Shown: positions 1 to 9,002 of the stretch, one piece after another
Numbering within the stretch: position 1 is the stretch's first letter
How the letters are laid out: each line of letters starts with the position of its first letter
NCBI RefSeq assembly: GCF_002272135.1
Contig: NZ_NPBF01000027.1
Coordinates: 100,014 to 164,013 of the forward strand
Length of the DNA stretch: 64,000 nucleotides
Origin: Virgibacillus sp. 7505
GTDB taxonomy: Bacteria; Bacillota; Bacilli; Bacillales; Amphibacillaceae
Direction of reading: 5' to 3'
Made by a program: the position numbers and the translations under genes
The notes under the pieces: model-generated
Told to the model about the DNA's origin: nothing
Seen by the model: the letters and a program-made list of their open reading frames with translations, nothing else
Database searches by the model: none

Positions 1-2
1 GG

Positions 3-3000
3 CGGCAGTTCCTTTATATTCTTTTCTTTGTACTGCTGGCCACGATGCTAGGTGTTGCTGCCTTCTTTTATATGCATTATTCCACTAATAAGCAATATGA
101 GAAGGAGCGGGATGTTCTTGTTGAAAAGCGGGGAGTTCTGCAGAATATTAAATCCGACTTTAGTGATATGGTATTCCATATGCGGGGCTACGCTCTTTAT
201 ACAAATGACCAGGAAAGACAAAATGCAGAAAGTTCTCATGCACATTTGGAAGATAACCTGGACAAGCTGGAAGCGTTCGATCTTTCTTTGGAAGAAAGAG
301 ATAACCTGACACGTCTCCAAAGTTTTGAGGATATTTATTGGGATACGTATTATCCAGAGCTGCAGGAAGCTATCGAGTCGGATAATCTGAAAGGATTTGC
401 GGATGATGTAGTCGATGAACGGATAGATGAAATCAATGAAATTCTGCATGTGACGGAAAACCTAAGACAGCATAACGAGGATGCTATATCCGAGCTGCAT
501 AATGAATTTATGCAGGATAACACGTGGGAATCTTATATGCTGCTGCTCTTTGTCCTGCTTATCTTCGGAATTTTATTATTCTTTAACCGACAATTCACGC
601 GGAACATCGGGAAGCCTTTGTATGATTTATCAACTGCTTCCTATGATGTTGCACATGGGAAAAATGTGACCATTGCGCCTCTTGAACGAAGTGATGAAAT
701 CGGTATTCTATCGGATGCTTTCCGTGATATGACTAAACGTATTCAAAATCGGGAGCAAAATCTTTCTAAACAGAACGCTCAGCTGACGGATCAGCAAGAA
801 CAGCTGGAGAGCTATGTCAATGATCTGCGTAACTTGAATTGGGCATTGAATGAATCCTCGATGGTGATAGTTCTGGATAACAAAGGGATTGTCAAACAAG
901 TAAATGAGAATTTCAGTTCCATTTCCATGTATCCGGAGAAAGAGCTTATCGGAAAGGATTTTCTCAATATTATTGCGCTAGAGGCGAATAGGACAGATAT
1001 CAGAACAGTTTTTCCTGAGCTGTTTCAAGGGCAGGCTTGGAGCGGAACACTGGAGCATCGGAAGAAAGATGGAACAAGCTATTGGGTGCATGCAACAATT
1101 GTGCCGTATTCAAATGAAGATCAGGTTATGGAACAGCTTATTGTAATTGAACAGGATATTACGCGAATCGTAGAGTCAGAAAGGATGCTTCGGGATTCTT
1201 TGCGTGAGACTGAGGAAACAAAACAAAGCATCGAACGAATGAATCGTATGAATAATACATTATCCGTTACGATGGAAAAGCAAGCCCTTCTGGATACAAC
1301 GATAAAAGAACTGTCTGCTCTTTATCAGTATGATAAAGGCGTCATTTTTATGGCAGAGACGTCGGAATATGCTGCAATCGGAATCACAAAACAATTTAAA
1401 GCGCCAGTAGCTGCATATTTTCAGACAGTGGTACAGCGTCTGGAAGAAAATCCGGAACCATTTGTACTTGAAAGGCGGGCAGACAAAGGGGAAGCGGGTT
1501 ATCGTGAAAGCGGAATGAGTGAAGATTTGCATATCCCTGTGCATAACTCGGCTGGAGAATTAGTTGCTGTATTTATATGTACGAGATTCCAGCGTTCTTT
1601 CCGGGAGTCAGAAAAGAAAGAACTGAATTGGATTTTGAAACGACTCAGCTTATTCTTGGATAAGATTGAATCGTATGAGCTTACAGAATATAATAGACAA
1701 CTTAATCAGGATATTATCGATAATGTGAATGAAGGTATCCAATTTGTAAGCAACACGGGGGATTTACTGCAGTACAATGCCAATTGGCAGGTATACCTGC
1801 AGCTTGCTGCCGTGCAATCCCGCCGGGACGCTTGCACTGATTACGCTAGCTGGATGGAATTTAGTAAAACATACGTTGAAAATCAAGAAGCGTACGAGGC
1901 ATACGTGAACCAAGCTATTTTCAAAGAGGAACAGCCAGAGGGTGGTCTGAGGCTTCGTGTCAGCGGAGTACAGAATAAAGTGCTGCTTCTATATCACGTC
2001 AGTATTACACGTCATGATGAGAAAATTGGTACCCTTTTTGTTTACCGTGATATTACAGCGGAATACGAAGTGGATCAAATGAAATCTAATCTGGTTAGTA
2101 CGGTCAGCCATGAATTAAGAACTCCTCTGGCAAGCGTACTTGGTTATACAGAGCTGATGATCACCAAGGATTTAAAGCCGGAGCGCCAAGAGCTTTACTT
2201 GCAGACGATTCATCAGGAAGCGACAAGGCTGACGAATCTGATCAATGACTTTCTCGATTTACAGCGCATGGAAGCCGGGAAGCAGGAATATGTGAAAGAA
2301 AAACAGCCTTTCACACCGATTGCGGGGCAGGTGATCAAGAATTTCCAGTCTATGAACACTAATCATAATCTCGTCCTTCAGCAGAATAGTGCATATGATC
2401 ATGTGAGTGTGGACCACGACAAAATGATTCAGGTACTGACAAATCTCATTAGTAATGCCATTAAGTTCTCACCGGAAGGCGGAGATGTGGTCGTTTCTAT
2501 TCAACAGCAGAAGCATCAGCTTTATGTCCATATTTCTGACGAAGGAATCGGCATTCCAGATCAGGAACTAGGACGATTGTTCCAGAAATTCAATCGGCTC
2601 GATAATTCCAGCAGTCGCAAAATTGGCGGTACTGGATTGGGTCTTGCTATTTGCAAAGAAATCGTCGAAGCCCATGATGGGAAAATCATGGTCAGATCCG
2701 CCGAGGGTGAGGGCAGTGTCTTTTCAATAGTATTGCCTTTGGTTGAGGCAGATGTGCATGTCTTGCCAGAAGTAGAACAAAGCCGCCAAATAATTCTTCT
2801 GGAGGATGATCGAAGCTTAGCAATTCTTCTGGAGGATGAGCTGAGGGATGCCGGCTTTGCTGTGAACCGCTTCATCACTGGAGAGGCACTTATCGAACAG
2901 CTGCCGTTATTAAAACCAGCAGCATTTGTTATAGATTTGATGCTTGGCGAGGGGGTGGATGGCTGGGATGTTATACAAGAAATCAAACAGCATCCAGAAC

Positions 3001-3182
3001 TGCGGCATATCCCTATTTTCATTTCTAGTGCTATACAGGAAATGGAAAAAGCGAAGCACTATGAAATCAATCATTATTTAATCAAACCCTACCCGCCGAA
3101 TAAGCTGTCGACTGTAATTTTGCAATCGATCTTGCAGCCAGGTAACAAAGGGATAATTGCATTTGAAAAGGAACAGGAATAA
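3..3182 (+). CDS. Hybrid sensor histidine kinase with C-terminal receiver domain (5' partial)
   Basis: The reading frame is open to the left edge and continues above the first ATG (position 45) through a hydrophobic stretch, so the true start lies outside the window. Counting from that ATG, there is an extracytoplasmic helical region to about 160, a second membrane segment at 163-181, then HAMP, PAS (about 270-380), GAF (about 410-545) and a second PAS-like region. The kinase core follows: H-box SHELRTP (His about 689), N-box NLISNAIKFS, and G-boxes DEGIGIP and GGTGLGLAI. A receiver domain closes the protein, with an acidic pocket near 920, phospho-acceptor Asp about 964 in VIDLML and a Lys near 1014. 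It is probably a membrane phosphorelay sensor. The stimulus and partner are unknown, and no response regulator gene is adjacent. Confidence 0.9.
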   Translation, partial: RQFLYILFFVLLATMLGVAAFFYMHYSTNKQYEKERDVLVEKRGVLQNIKSDFSDMVFHMRGYALYTNDQERQNAESSHAHLEDNLDKLEAFDLSLEERDNLTRLQSFEDIYWDTYYPELQEAIESDNLKGFADDVVDERIDEINEILHVTENLRQHNEDAISELHNEFMQDNTWESYMLLLFVLLIFGILLFFNRQFTRNIGKPLYDLSTASYDVAHGKNVTIAPLERSDEIGILSDAFRDMTKRIQNREQNLSKQNAQLTDQQEQLESYVNDLRNLNWALNESSMVIVLDNKGIVKQVNENFSSISMYPEKELIGKDFLNIIALEANRTDIRTVFPELFQGQAWSGTLEHRKKDGTSYWVHATIVPYSNEDQVMEQLIVIEQDITRIVESERMLRDSLRETEETKQSIERMNRMNNTLSVTMEKQALLDTTIKELSALYQYDKGVIFMAETSEYAAIGITKQFKAPVAAYFQTVVQRLEENPEPFVLERRADKGEAGYRESGMSEDLHIPVHNSAGELVAVFICTRFQRSFRESEKKELNWILKRLSLFLDKIESYELTEYNRQLNQDIIDNVNEGIQFVSNTGDLLQYNANWQVYLQLAAVQSRRDACTDYASWMEFSKTYVENQEAYEAYVNQAIFKEEQPEGGLRLRVSGVQNKVLLLYHVSITRHDEKIGTLFVYRDITAEYEVDQMKSNLVSTVSHELRTPLASVLGYTELMITKDLKPERQELYLQTIHQEATRLTNLINDFLDLQRMEAGKQEYVKEKQPFTPIAGQVIKNFQSMNTNHNLVLQQNSAYDHVSVDHDKMIQVLTNLISNAIKFSPEGGDVVVSIQQQKHQLYVHISDEGIGIPDQELGRLFQKFNRLDNSSSRKIGGTGLGLAICKEIVEAHDGKIMVRSAEGEGSVFSIVLPLVEADVHVLPEVEQSRQIILLEDDRSLAILLEDELRDAGFAVNRFITGEALIEQLPLLKPAAFVIDLMLGEGVDGWDVIQEIKQHPELRHIPIFISSAIQEMEKAKHYEINHYLIKPYPPNKLSTVILQSILQPGNKGIIAFEKEQE

Positions 3183-3185
3183 GAA

Positions 3186-3217
3186 AGAGGCAGATCCGAA
3201 AACCGGATCTGCCTCTT
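3186..3217. terminator. Bidirectional terminator between convergent genes
   Basis: A 13-bp perfect stem (AGAGGCAGATCCG and its complement) around a 5-nt loop sits between the kinase stop and the stop of the small minus-strand gene. The T-run is weak on both sides. Confidence 0.7.
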
Positions 3218-3220
3218 GTG

Positions 3221-3388
3221 TTACTGGTCGAGCTTCTGCTCGAAGTCCTGCAATTGCTGCTTTTCTTCTGCAGTCGCATCGTTATAGGCAGATTGGATAG
3301 TCTCTTGCGCTGTTGCAGAGTCATCCTGGCTTGGTTTATTAGTCAAGCCCTGCACTGTTTTCTTGGCTTTTTCGAAGAAGTTTTCCAT
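3221..3388 (-). CDS. Small DUF3813-like protein, 55 aa
   Basis: A hydrophilic small protein beginning MENFFEKAKKTV. The middle is rich in Ala, Asp and Gln, and the C-terminus (EEKQQLQDFEQKL) is predicted helical. Length and pattern recall the DUF3813 family found near yitU-type genes in Bacillus; this is from memory and unchecked. The start is the ATG at 3388 rather than the one five codons upstream, because a GGAGGG ribosome site ends 7 nt before it. That site lies inside the last codons of the upstream 47-aa gene, so the two are probably translationally coupled. Function unknown. Confidence 0.65.
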   Translation of the reverse strand: MENFFEKAKKTVQGLTNKPSQDDSATAQETIQSAYNDATAEEKQQLQDFEQKLDQ

Positions 3389-3389
3389 C

Positions 3390-3533
3390 CTAAAACCCTC
3401 CATTATGGCTTTCTGATTGATGCTTCTTCACACTATCGCTGAAACGTTCGCGGTAGACGAAAACATCGTCATGCTGTCTTACCGATTGCGCTCCTTGACT
3501 CGTGAACCGTTTAGATTTACTCCTCTTACTCAT
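3390..3533 (-). CDS. Unrecognised basic small protein, 47 aa
   Basis: A short frame starting at ATG 3533, preceded by a strong GGAGGGG site with 5-nt spacing and ending one base before the next gene's start codon. The product is basic and polar, begins MSKRSKSKRF, and has no membrane segment or Cys. Tight packing, two consecutive good ribosome sites and the shared downstream terminator support it as a real gene. I do not recognise the family. Spore-associated or small regulatory proteins would fit the size and charge, but nothing shows this directly. Confidence 0.55.
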   Translation of the reverse strand: MSKRSKSKRFTSQGAQSVRQHDDVFVYRERFSDSVKKHQSESHNGGF

Positions 3534-3562
3534 TCGTTACCCCTCCGAACGTCTAAAGAAGT

Positions 3563-3597
3563 AAAAGCATAACCGGCTTTACCCGATTACGCTTTTA
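3563..3597 (-). terminator. Hairpin after the yitU-like gene
   Basis: On the minus strand, AAAAGCGTAATCGG pairs with CCGGTTATGCTTTT (two G-U pairs) around a 5-nt loop, followed by a T/C-rich run. It separates the HAD phosphatase from the two small genes downstream. Confidence 0.55.
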
Positions 3598-3638
3598 GTT
3601 TGCTCCTTGAACGCAGGAAGTATGATTTGTAAAAATTG

Positions 3639-4466
3639 TTAATTCGTCGGCACTTCCAGCTTCAAATAAGAATGAAGGAAGGTTGCAATGCCATCCTCCA
3701 TATTCGATCCGGTTGTGTAGTTGGCGATTTCTTTCAACGGCCCGATAGCATTACCCATTGCAACTCCTGCACCGGCATACTCGATCATTTCCAGGTCATT
3801 GTCTTCGTCACCGAAGGCGATGATATTTTGCTGCGGTATACCATAATAATAGGAGATCTTTTGCAGACCGACTGCTTTGCTCAGCCCTTTGCGAATGATT
3901 TCGATGATATGGTAAGGAGCACCCCAGCGTCGATGCTCAATTACTTCGGCATGCTCTTTCTCGAGTGTCTCCCGGATGGAAGCAACTTGGTTTTCATGCG
4001 GATAAATGAGCAGGGAAGTTGGATCATCCTGCAGCGCTTGATTCAAGCTGCCAACTTTTATCGGATCATCTTCTTCCTCTAAGTGGAACAAGTCCAATAA
4101 GTATTGGTCGAAACGATCGATATATACATCATCCATCACTTCTGCAATGATATTTTTCACATCAAGTTTATTGCATGTGTCCACAATTTTTCGTGCTGTA
4201 CGGACCGGCATCGGGGAGTGGACAGCGTCCCATTTTTTATCATCCGGATGATGGATGAGCGCTCCGTTGAAATTCACCATCGGGGTAGTAAGCCCGAGTT
4301 CACGATAATAAGCCAAGGAAGCACGATGCGGCCTGCCTGTTGCAATAACGACGACATGACCAGCATGTATTGCTGCTGCTATGGCTTGCTTGTTCTTTTC
4401 AGAGATATGTTTATCATCTGTTAAAAGTGTTCCATCCAAATCAAGTGCTATCAAATGTTTTTCCAT
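3639..4466 (-). CDS. yitU: Cof-type HAD-IIB sugar phosphatase-like hydrolase (YitU)
   Basis: 275 aa. HAD motif I is ALDLDGTLLTDD at residues 7-18, with nucleophile Asp9 and acid Asp11. Motif II is the ATGRP region near 43-47. Motif IV is GDEDNDLEMI near 218. The cap is the C2B type expected of Cof/HAD-IIB enzymes, which dephosphorylate small sugar or cofactor phosphates in the cytoplasm. The length matches B. subtilis YitU, and the divergent neighbours are yitV and yitW as in that genome. The physiological substrate is not evident. Confidence 0.85.
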   Translation of the reverse strand: MEKHLIALDLDGTLLTDDKHISEKNKQAIAAAIHAGHVVVIATGRPHRASLAYYRELGLTTPMVNFNGALIHHPDDKKWDAVHSPMPVRTARKIVDTCNKLDVKNIIAEVMDDVYIDRFDQYLLDLFHLEEEDDPIKVGSLNQALQDDPTSLLIYPHENQVASIRETLEKEHAEVIEHRRWGAPYHIIEIIRKGLSKAVGLQKISYYYGIPQQNIIAFGDEDNDLEMIEYAGAGVAMGNAIGPLKEIANYTTGSNMEDGIATFLHSYLKLEVPTN

Positions 4467-4620
4467 TTATTATCACCTCTATATTGTACATTATAGTGTA
4501 TCCTTCTCTTTCTCATCTGTAAAGAAATCGTCAAGACGAAGGAGTATCGATTTACAAAAGCGGCCTGGACAACTAAGATGAAGCAGTAGGTAATGGAAAA
4601 CGTAGAAGAGGATGAAGCAA

Positions 4621-5385
4621 ATGATCGTCATTAAAGAAGAAGTCTGGAACGAGGTACCGTTGCTGCGTATTGAGCAAGCAGGTACTGAGGATCAAGAACT
4701 TCCTGTGTTTACATATTTCCATGGCTTCACAAGCGCCAGGGAACATAATCTGCCAATTGCATACATGCTGGCTGAAAAAGGATATCGCGTACTTTTGCCA
4801 GAAGCGCTCCATCATGGTATTCGGGAAGACGGTATAAGCAGCAGCAAGCGTCAAATGGAATTTTTCGCAATCGTAAAGCAAAATCTGTATGATTTGCAGC
4901 AGATTCATCAGTACGCATCCGAAAAAAGATTAATAAAGAATGAACGGTTTGCAATCGGTGGTACAAGCATGGGTGGAATCACGACATGTGCTGCACTTAC
5001 ACAATTTGAATGGATCAAAGCTGGTATGGTCATGATGGGATCGCCTAAGATTGCATCTTTCGCGCGCGGAATGGTGGATGCGGTAAAGAAATCCGGCGTC
5101 GAAATGAATATACCAGAGGAAGAAATGGAGCAGCTATTCACCTCTTTAGAGAAAATTGACTTATCTCTGCATCCTGAGGCGATCGGTGACCGGCCAATGT
5201 TCTTCTGGCATGGTGATCAGGACCCTGTTGTTCCATATATTCATTCCCGCAGTTTCTATGAAACGCTGGAATATGAAGGTGCAGATCAGGAGCAGTTCAC
5301 GTATGTTACGGAAGCTGGATCTGGCCACAAAGTATCCAGAAAAGCGATGTTAGCCGGAACAGCTTGGCTGGAGAAGGTACTGTAG
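4621..5385 (+). CDS. yitV: Alpha/beta hydrolase, YitV family esterase
   Basis: 254 aa from the ATG at 4621. An ATG nine bases earlier directly abuts the AGAAGAGG ribosome site (spacing 0), so the second ATG is preferred. The nucleophile elbow is GTSMGG (Ser about 116). The acid is probably in WHGDQDPVVPY and the catalytic His in the SGHKVS segment near the C-terminus. No signal peptide is present, so the enzyme is cytoplasmic. It lies between yitU (divergent) and yitW, matching B. subtilis order. It is a probable esterase of unknown substrate. Confidence 0.85.
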   Translation: MIVIKEEVWNEVPLLRIEQAGTEDQELPVFTYFHGFTSAREHNLPIAYMLAEKGYRVLLPEALHHGIREDGISSSKRQMEFFAIVKQNLYDLQQIHQYASEKRLIKNERFAIGGTSMGGITTCAALTQFEWIKAGMVMMGSPKIASFARGMVDAVKKSGVEMNIPEEEMEQLFTSLEKIDLSLHPEAIGDRPMFFWHGDQDPVVPYIHSRSFYETLEYEGADQEQFTYVTEAGSGHKVSRKAMLAGTAWLEKVL

Positions 5386-5468
5386 CAGTTTATTTCTATT
5401 TTACCGAAAATATGTTTAAATAGATGCAGACAAACAGTTTCTTGAACTGGTATAGAGGAGGAGTAAGA

Positions 5469-5780
5469 ATGGATCAAGCATTGGAAGAGAATATGCTCGG
5501 TGCACTGGAGAATGTTATCGACCCTGAGTTGGGAATTGATATTGTTAACCTTGGCCTGGTATACGGTGTAGATATAGATGAAGATGGTACTGGCATCGTT
5601 ACGATGACGTTGACTGCAATGGGCTGCCCGCTGGCTGGCCATATCGAACAAGATGTCAAACGCGTCCTTATGGATATTCCAGAAGTGAAGGAAACAAAAG
5701 TAAATATTGTATGGAGTCCGCCATGGTCCAAGGACCGCATGTCCCGCTATGCGAAAATAGCTCTCGGAATTCCGGATTAA
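5469..5780 (+). CDS. yitW: MIP18/DUF59 Fe-S assembly protein (YitW)
   Basis: 103 aa from ATG 5469, which follows an AGAGGAGGAG ribosome site; the upstream ATG at 5424 lacks one. It shows the DUF59 pattern: DPELGIDIVNLGLVY near the N-terminus, a TLTAMGCPLA segment with the conserved Cys, and VWSPPWSKDRMS toward the end. The family (SufT/PaaD-like) helps mature iron-sulfur proteins. It ends the yitV-yitW unit and is closed by a strong terminator. Confidence 0.88.
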   Translation: MDQALEENMLGALENVIDPELGIDIVNLGLVYGVDIDEDGTGIVTMTLTAMGCPLAGHIEQDVKRVLMDIPEVKETKVNIVWSPPWSKDRMSRYAKIALGIPD

Positions 5781-5788
5781 TACACTGT

Positions 5789-5817
5789 CCTCCTGCTTAA
5801 GCAGGAGGGCTTTTTTT
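5789..5817 (+). terminator. Terminator after yitW
   Basis: A perfect palindrome CCTCCTGCTTAAGCAGGAGG is followed by GC and seven T residues. Confidence 0.9.
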
Positions 5818-5872
5818 GCACATAGGACACTTTCCCGGCATAGGCTGAGTGTGTAAAGGGGGAGGGTTCATC

Positions 5873-6196
5873 GTGACGAATTCTTATGAACAAACATATC
5901 CGCAGTCTCATCACATGATGAATATGTGTAAGCAGCATAAAAACCAATATGTCCTTGTGCAGCTTATGGATGGCTATCAATTGGATGGGATTGTTTTGGA
6001 TGTGGATGACGAGTATGTCCATCTCGCAATACCAGCAGATGAGCAGTATGATTATGTGGAAGAGGATGACGACGAATACCGCAATCCATACGGTTATCCG
6101 GGTTATGGATACGGGTATGGATATCCTGGCGGTCGCTTCCGCCGGCTGGTATTACCGCTGGTAGGCTTGGCAGCACTCAGCCTTATTCCGTGGTAA
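5873..6196 (+). CDS. Small Sm-like N-terminus, Tyr/Gly-rich C-terminus protein, 107 aa
   Basis: The start is GTG 5873, placed 6 nt after a GGGGGAGGG site; an in-frame ATG at 5849 has no such site. Residues 20-50 (VLVQLMDGYQLDGIVLDVDD) look like a short Sm/LSm-type beta barrel. An acidic stretch, a Tyr/Gly/Pro-rich stretch (about 75-90) and a hydrophobic C-terminal segment ending near LSLIPW follow. Similar Tyr/Gly-rich small proteins in bacilli are often sporulation-linked; that link is inference. Flanking terminators on both sides make it monocistronic. Confidence 0.7.
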   Translation: MTNSYEQTYPQSHHMMNMCKQHKNQYVLVQLMDGYQLDGIVLDVDDEYVHLAIPADEQYDYVEEDDDEYRNPYGYPGYGYGYGYPGGRFRRLVLPLVGLAALSLIPW

Positions 6197-6200
6197 ACGA

Positions 6201-6228
6201 AAAAACCTTGCCAGATGGCAAGGTTTTT
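6201..6228. terminator. Bidirectional terminator
   Basis: AAAAACCTTGCC and GGCAAGGTTTTT pair around a 4-nt loop between convergent genes, with A and T runs on both sides. It slightly overlaps the end of the DUF2929-like gene. Confidence 0.88.
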
Positions 6229-6406
6229 ATTCATGTTCTTCCCCTTTTGGAAGAACAGCAGATACAGTCCATACACCTAGACTGAAGATGATTGTCATGA
6301 CGATAACAAGTGACATATCGTATGGATCACCGGACATGCTCGTCAGCACAAACGCTACGACAGCACTAAGGACGAAAGCCCAAATAATTGTTGCAACAAA
6401 CCGCAT
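6227..6406 (-). CDS. DUF2929-like small membrane protein (YjzD-type), 59 aa
   Basis: The start is ATG 6406 after AGAGGTG with 6-nt spacing; the earlier in-frame ATG lacks a site. Two membrane helices are visible (FVATIIWAFVLSAVVAFVLT and SLVIVMTIIFSLGVWTVSAV), followed by a short charged tail. Size and topology fit the DUF2929 family, whose member YjzD lies upstream of the fabF region in B. subtilis. It is divergent from the yjaU-like gene. Function unknown. Confidence 0.7.
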   Translation of the reverse strand: MRFVATIIWAFVLSAVVAFVLTSMSGDPYDMSLVIVMTIIFSLGVWTVSAVLPKGEEHE

Positions 6407-6513
6407 TAGTATCACCTCTATCATTCACACATATACTTCTATCATAGCAGGTTCCGGTCAAAAAGAAAACGATTCTTGTGCAAATCCTCACATGGATAGG
6501 AGCGGTGAAATTT

Positions 6514-7107
6514 ATGCATTTCCTCGTAAGTCAGTGTTATTCCTGGGAAGGGTATCATTTAGTCCAGGCATTACTGGAAGATGGCCATGAAGTATCAGGC
6601 TTGCATGGGCAATCCTTGACAGATAAAGAGTCACATTTAAGTATGTATATTGGTCGTCATGCCATGTTCCGTGAAGGAATTCAAGATACGGATTATAAAG
6701 CGTATGTCAGTTTCTTCGGAACAGCGGATGAAAGAGTGGAAAATCAATCTTGTGTAGATATCAGTTACGCTGCAGAGAATACTTCTGAACTTGAAAAACA
6801 GATTCTGTTACCGATCTTATACGGCGAATGGATGCCAAGAGATGAGGAAGCAATTCAATGGAATAACAAACGAATTTTGTTTGATGATGAATATTTCCAT
6901 AAAAATGCGCTGCCTATCAAACCTGTCATGCAAACCATCAGCAAGCTGTTATCAGGTGATGGAACTATGACTAATTATCGCTTTTATACAAAAGAGGTGT
7001 GTCCGGAGCAGGAAGATCGAGCAACTATTGCTCTTACACGCAATTTAAAGGATGATTTATCGGCTTTACACAAACACTATGCACAATTCAGATTCTTTTA
7101 TGAATAA
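6514..7107 (+). CDS. YjaU-like protein of unknown function, 197 aa
   Basis: The start is ATG 6514 after a GATAGGAGCGG site; the upstream ATG at 6478 has none. The N-terminus MHFLVSQCYSWEGYHLVQAL resembles the first strand and helix of a Rossmann-type protein, and the following DGHEVSGLHG would be a second strand. No full cofactor motif is present. Its position just before fabF suggests the counterpart of B. subtilis yjaU, an assignment from gene order rather than a clear motif. No membrane segment is seen. Confidence 0.6.
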   Translation: MHFLVSQCYSWEGYHLVQALLEDGHEVSGLHGQSLTDKESHLSMYIGRHAMFREGIQDTDYKAYVSFFGTADERVENQSCVDISYAAENTSELEKQILLPILYGEWMPRDEEAIQWNNKRILFDDEYFHKNALPIKPVMQTISKLLSGDGTMTNYRFYTKEVCPEQEDRATIALTRNLKDDLSALHKHYAQFRFFYE

Positions 7108-7130
7108 GCCTGCTCCGCACAGTCCAGTTT

Positions 7131-7337
7131 TCATTTTTTCTTAATGTATTTTGCTGCGTGATTTTTTAGATGTTTTACATATGGAGAGAGTTGCTCATAA
7201 GTCTCCATGATTGTGCCAGCTGTCTCCATCAAATTGAATTCTTTTTTTGGTTCTTCTTTTTTAATTTCCTCTTGTTCCTGCTCTGGATTTCTTCTCTTTC
7301 CAAAAAGGAATTCATCCATACGATCATTTCTTCTCAT
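7131..7337 (-). CDS. Small charged protein, YppG/VrrA-like tail, 68 aa
   Basis: ATG 7337 follows GGAGGTG with 5-nt spacing. The N-terminus is Arg/Asp-rich (MDEFLFGKRR), the middle is Glu/Lys-rich (EQEEIKKEEPKKE), and a C-terminal amphipathic segment (LSPYVKHLKNHAAKYIKKK) resembles the tails of small spore-associated proteins such as YppG or VrrA. That resemblance is only a pattern match. It is convergent with the yjaU-like gene and divergent from fabF. Confidence 0.6.
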   Translation of the reverse strand: MRRNDRMDEFLFGKRRNPEQEQEEIKKEEPKKEFNLMETAGTIMETYEQLSPYVKHLKNHAAKYIKKK

Positions 7338-7436
7338 CTTCGCACCTCCATACGTTAAAGTATGTTCGCAGTCTGCATCTTGTCTATGTAATTACCTAGT
7401 TTATTGGAAGTGAGATATTTTGTTTTCACTTAAGAG

Positions 7437-7465
7437 CTTACAGAACAAGAAAAATACGTTACAAT
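7437..7465 (+). promoter_or_regulatory. Sigma-A-like promoter of fabF
   Basis: CTTACA at 7437-7442, a 17-bp spacer and TACAAT at 7460-7465 (4/6 and 5/6 matches) precede fabF by about 100 bp. Confidence 0.5.
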
Positions 7466-7564
7466 ATATTTCAGATTATGCACTTTATCATGGTCATTAT
7501 AATTATTGGACATGTCAGATCAGCTTCAGCATGATTTTTTGCTGAAGAAGGAGGAAACAATCGT

Positions 7565-8803
7565 ATGGAAAAGAAAAGAGTAGTTGTCACGGGACTAGGT
7601 GCGGTGACACCAGTTGGAAATGACGCCGCTACAACGTGGCAGAACCTCTTGGAAGGTAAATCGGGTGTTGATGTTTTGACCCGTGTTAATAAAGATGATT
7701 ACCCTGCGAAGGTGGCAGCGGAAGTAAAGGATTTCAATCCTGAAGATTATATGGAGAAGAAAGATGCGAAACGCATGGATCTTTTCACACAATATGCGGT
7801 AGCAGCGAGTAAGATGGCTGTCGAAGATGCAAAACTGGAGATTACTGACGAAAATGCAAACCGTATCGGAGTTTGGATCGGTTCTGGTATTGGTGGAATG
7901 GGCACATATGAAGAACAGTTCGAGAAACTAATGACGAAAGGTCCTCGTAGAGTAAGTCCTTTCTTTGTACCAATGATGATTCCGGATATGGCTTCCGGAC
8001 AAGTATCCATCCAGCTTGGTGCAAAAGGAATCAACTCTTGCTCCGTTACAGCGTGTGCATCTGGAGCGAACTCGATCGGAGATGCCTACAAGGTTATCGA
8101 ACGCGGTGACGCAGATGCGATGATCACAGGCGGATCGGAAGCACCTTTGACAAAGATGGCTTTCGCAGGCTTTTCAGCTGCCAAAGCACTATCCTTCAAT
8201 GATGATCCGAAGACAGCAAGCCGTCCTTTCGATGCCAACCGAGATGGTTTCGTAATGGGAGAAGGAGCAGGTATCTTAATTTTAGAATCACTTGATTCCG
8301 CCTTGGAACGCGGTGCAACTATTTATGCTGAGATTGTTGGCTACGGAGCATCGGGTGATGCTTATCATATCACTGCACCAGCTCCAGAAGGTGAAGGTGC
8401 TGTACGTGCGATGCGTCAAGCAATGGAGGATGCAGGCCTGCAGGCAGAAGATATCGACTATGTTAACGCACATGGGACAAGCACAGAACTTAACGATAAA
8501 TTCGAAACAGCAGCTTTAAAACAGCTTCTTGGAGACCATGCTTATCAGACAGCTATTTCTTCTACGAAATCAATGACAGGCCATATGCTTGGTGCTGCTG
8601 GAGCGGTGGAAGCAATCATATGTGTCAAAGCAATTCAGGAGGGTATGATTCCTCCGACAATCAATCAAACGGAGAACGATCCACTTTGTGATTTGGATTA
8701 TGTACCGAATGAGAAGCGTGAGAAGAAAGTTCGCGCTGCTTTAAGTAATTCACTTGGTTTTGGCGGCCATAATGCTGCACTTGTATTCAAACAATATCAG
8801 TGA
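7565..8803 (+). CDS. fabF: 3-oxoacyl-[acyl-carrier-protein] synthase II
   Basis: 412 aa, the full KASII length. The catalytic Cys164 lies in VTACASGAN, with His303 in [11 protein letters not shown] and His340 in TGHMLGAAG, giving the Cys-His-His triad of condensing enzymes. It elongates acyl-ACP with malonyl-ACP in cytoplasmic type II fatty acid synthesis. An AGGAGG-type site lies 9-10 nt upstream of ATG 7565. In B. subtilis fabHA directly precedes fabF; here no fabH is present and fabF has its own promoter and terminator, so it is transcribed alone. Confidence 0.97.
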   Translation: MEKKRVVVTGLGAVTPVGNDAATTWQNLLEGKSGVDVLTRVNKDDYPAKVAAEVKDFNPEDYMEKKDAKRMDLFTQYAVAASKMAVEDAKLEITDENANRIGVWIGSGIGGMGTYEEQFEKLMTKGPRRVSPFFVPMMIPDMASGQVSIQLGAKGINSCSVTACASGANSIGDAYKVIERGDADAMITGGSEAPLTKMAFAGFSAAKALSFNDDPKTASRPFDANRDGFVMGEGAGILILESLDSALERGATIYAEIVGYGASGDAYHITAPAPEGEGAVRAMRQAMEDAGLQAEDIDYVNAHGTSTELNDKFETAALKQLLGDHAYQTAISSTKSMTGHMLGAAGAVEAIICVKAIQEGMIPPTINQTENDPLCDLDYVPNEKREKKVRAALSNSLGFGGHNAALVFKQYQ

Positions 8804-8811
8804 TTTAGAGA

Positions 8812-8842
8812 ACCCCCTAATTCTTAGGGGGTCTTTTTATTT
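8812..8842 (+). terminator. Terminator after fabF
   Basis: ACCCCCTAA and TTAGGGGGT form the stem, followed by a long T-rich run. Confidence 0.88.
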
Positions 8843-9002
8843 TTTCAATCATATAATACAAGAATAAATCTTTGCTGGTTGGTCATAATGTATCCTACTA
8901 CAAGCCACACGGGACGCACTCCCCACACCCAATGGTTTCAGCTGCATGCAAGTGCGTACCGGAGTGGATTAGCAGAATCGAAAAGCAAAGTGAGGGTTAT
9001 CT

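Noticed and set aside
7380..7410. FapR-like sequence before fabF
   Set aside because: ATTACCTAGTTTATT resembles only half of the FapR consensus and lies upstream of the promoter. Not called.
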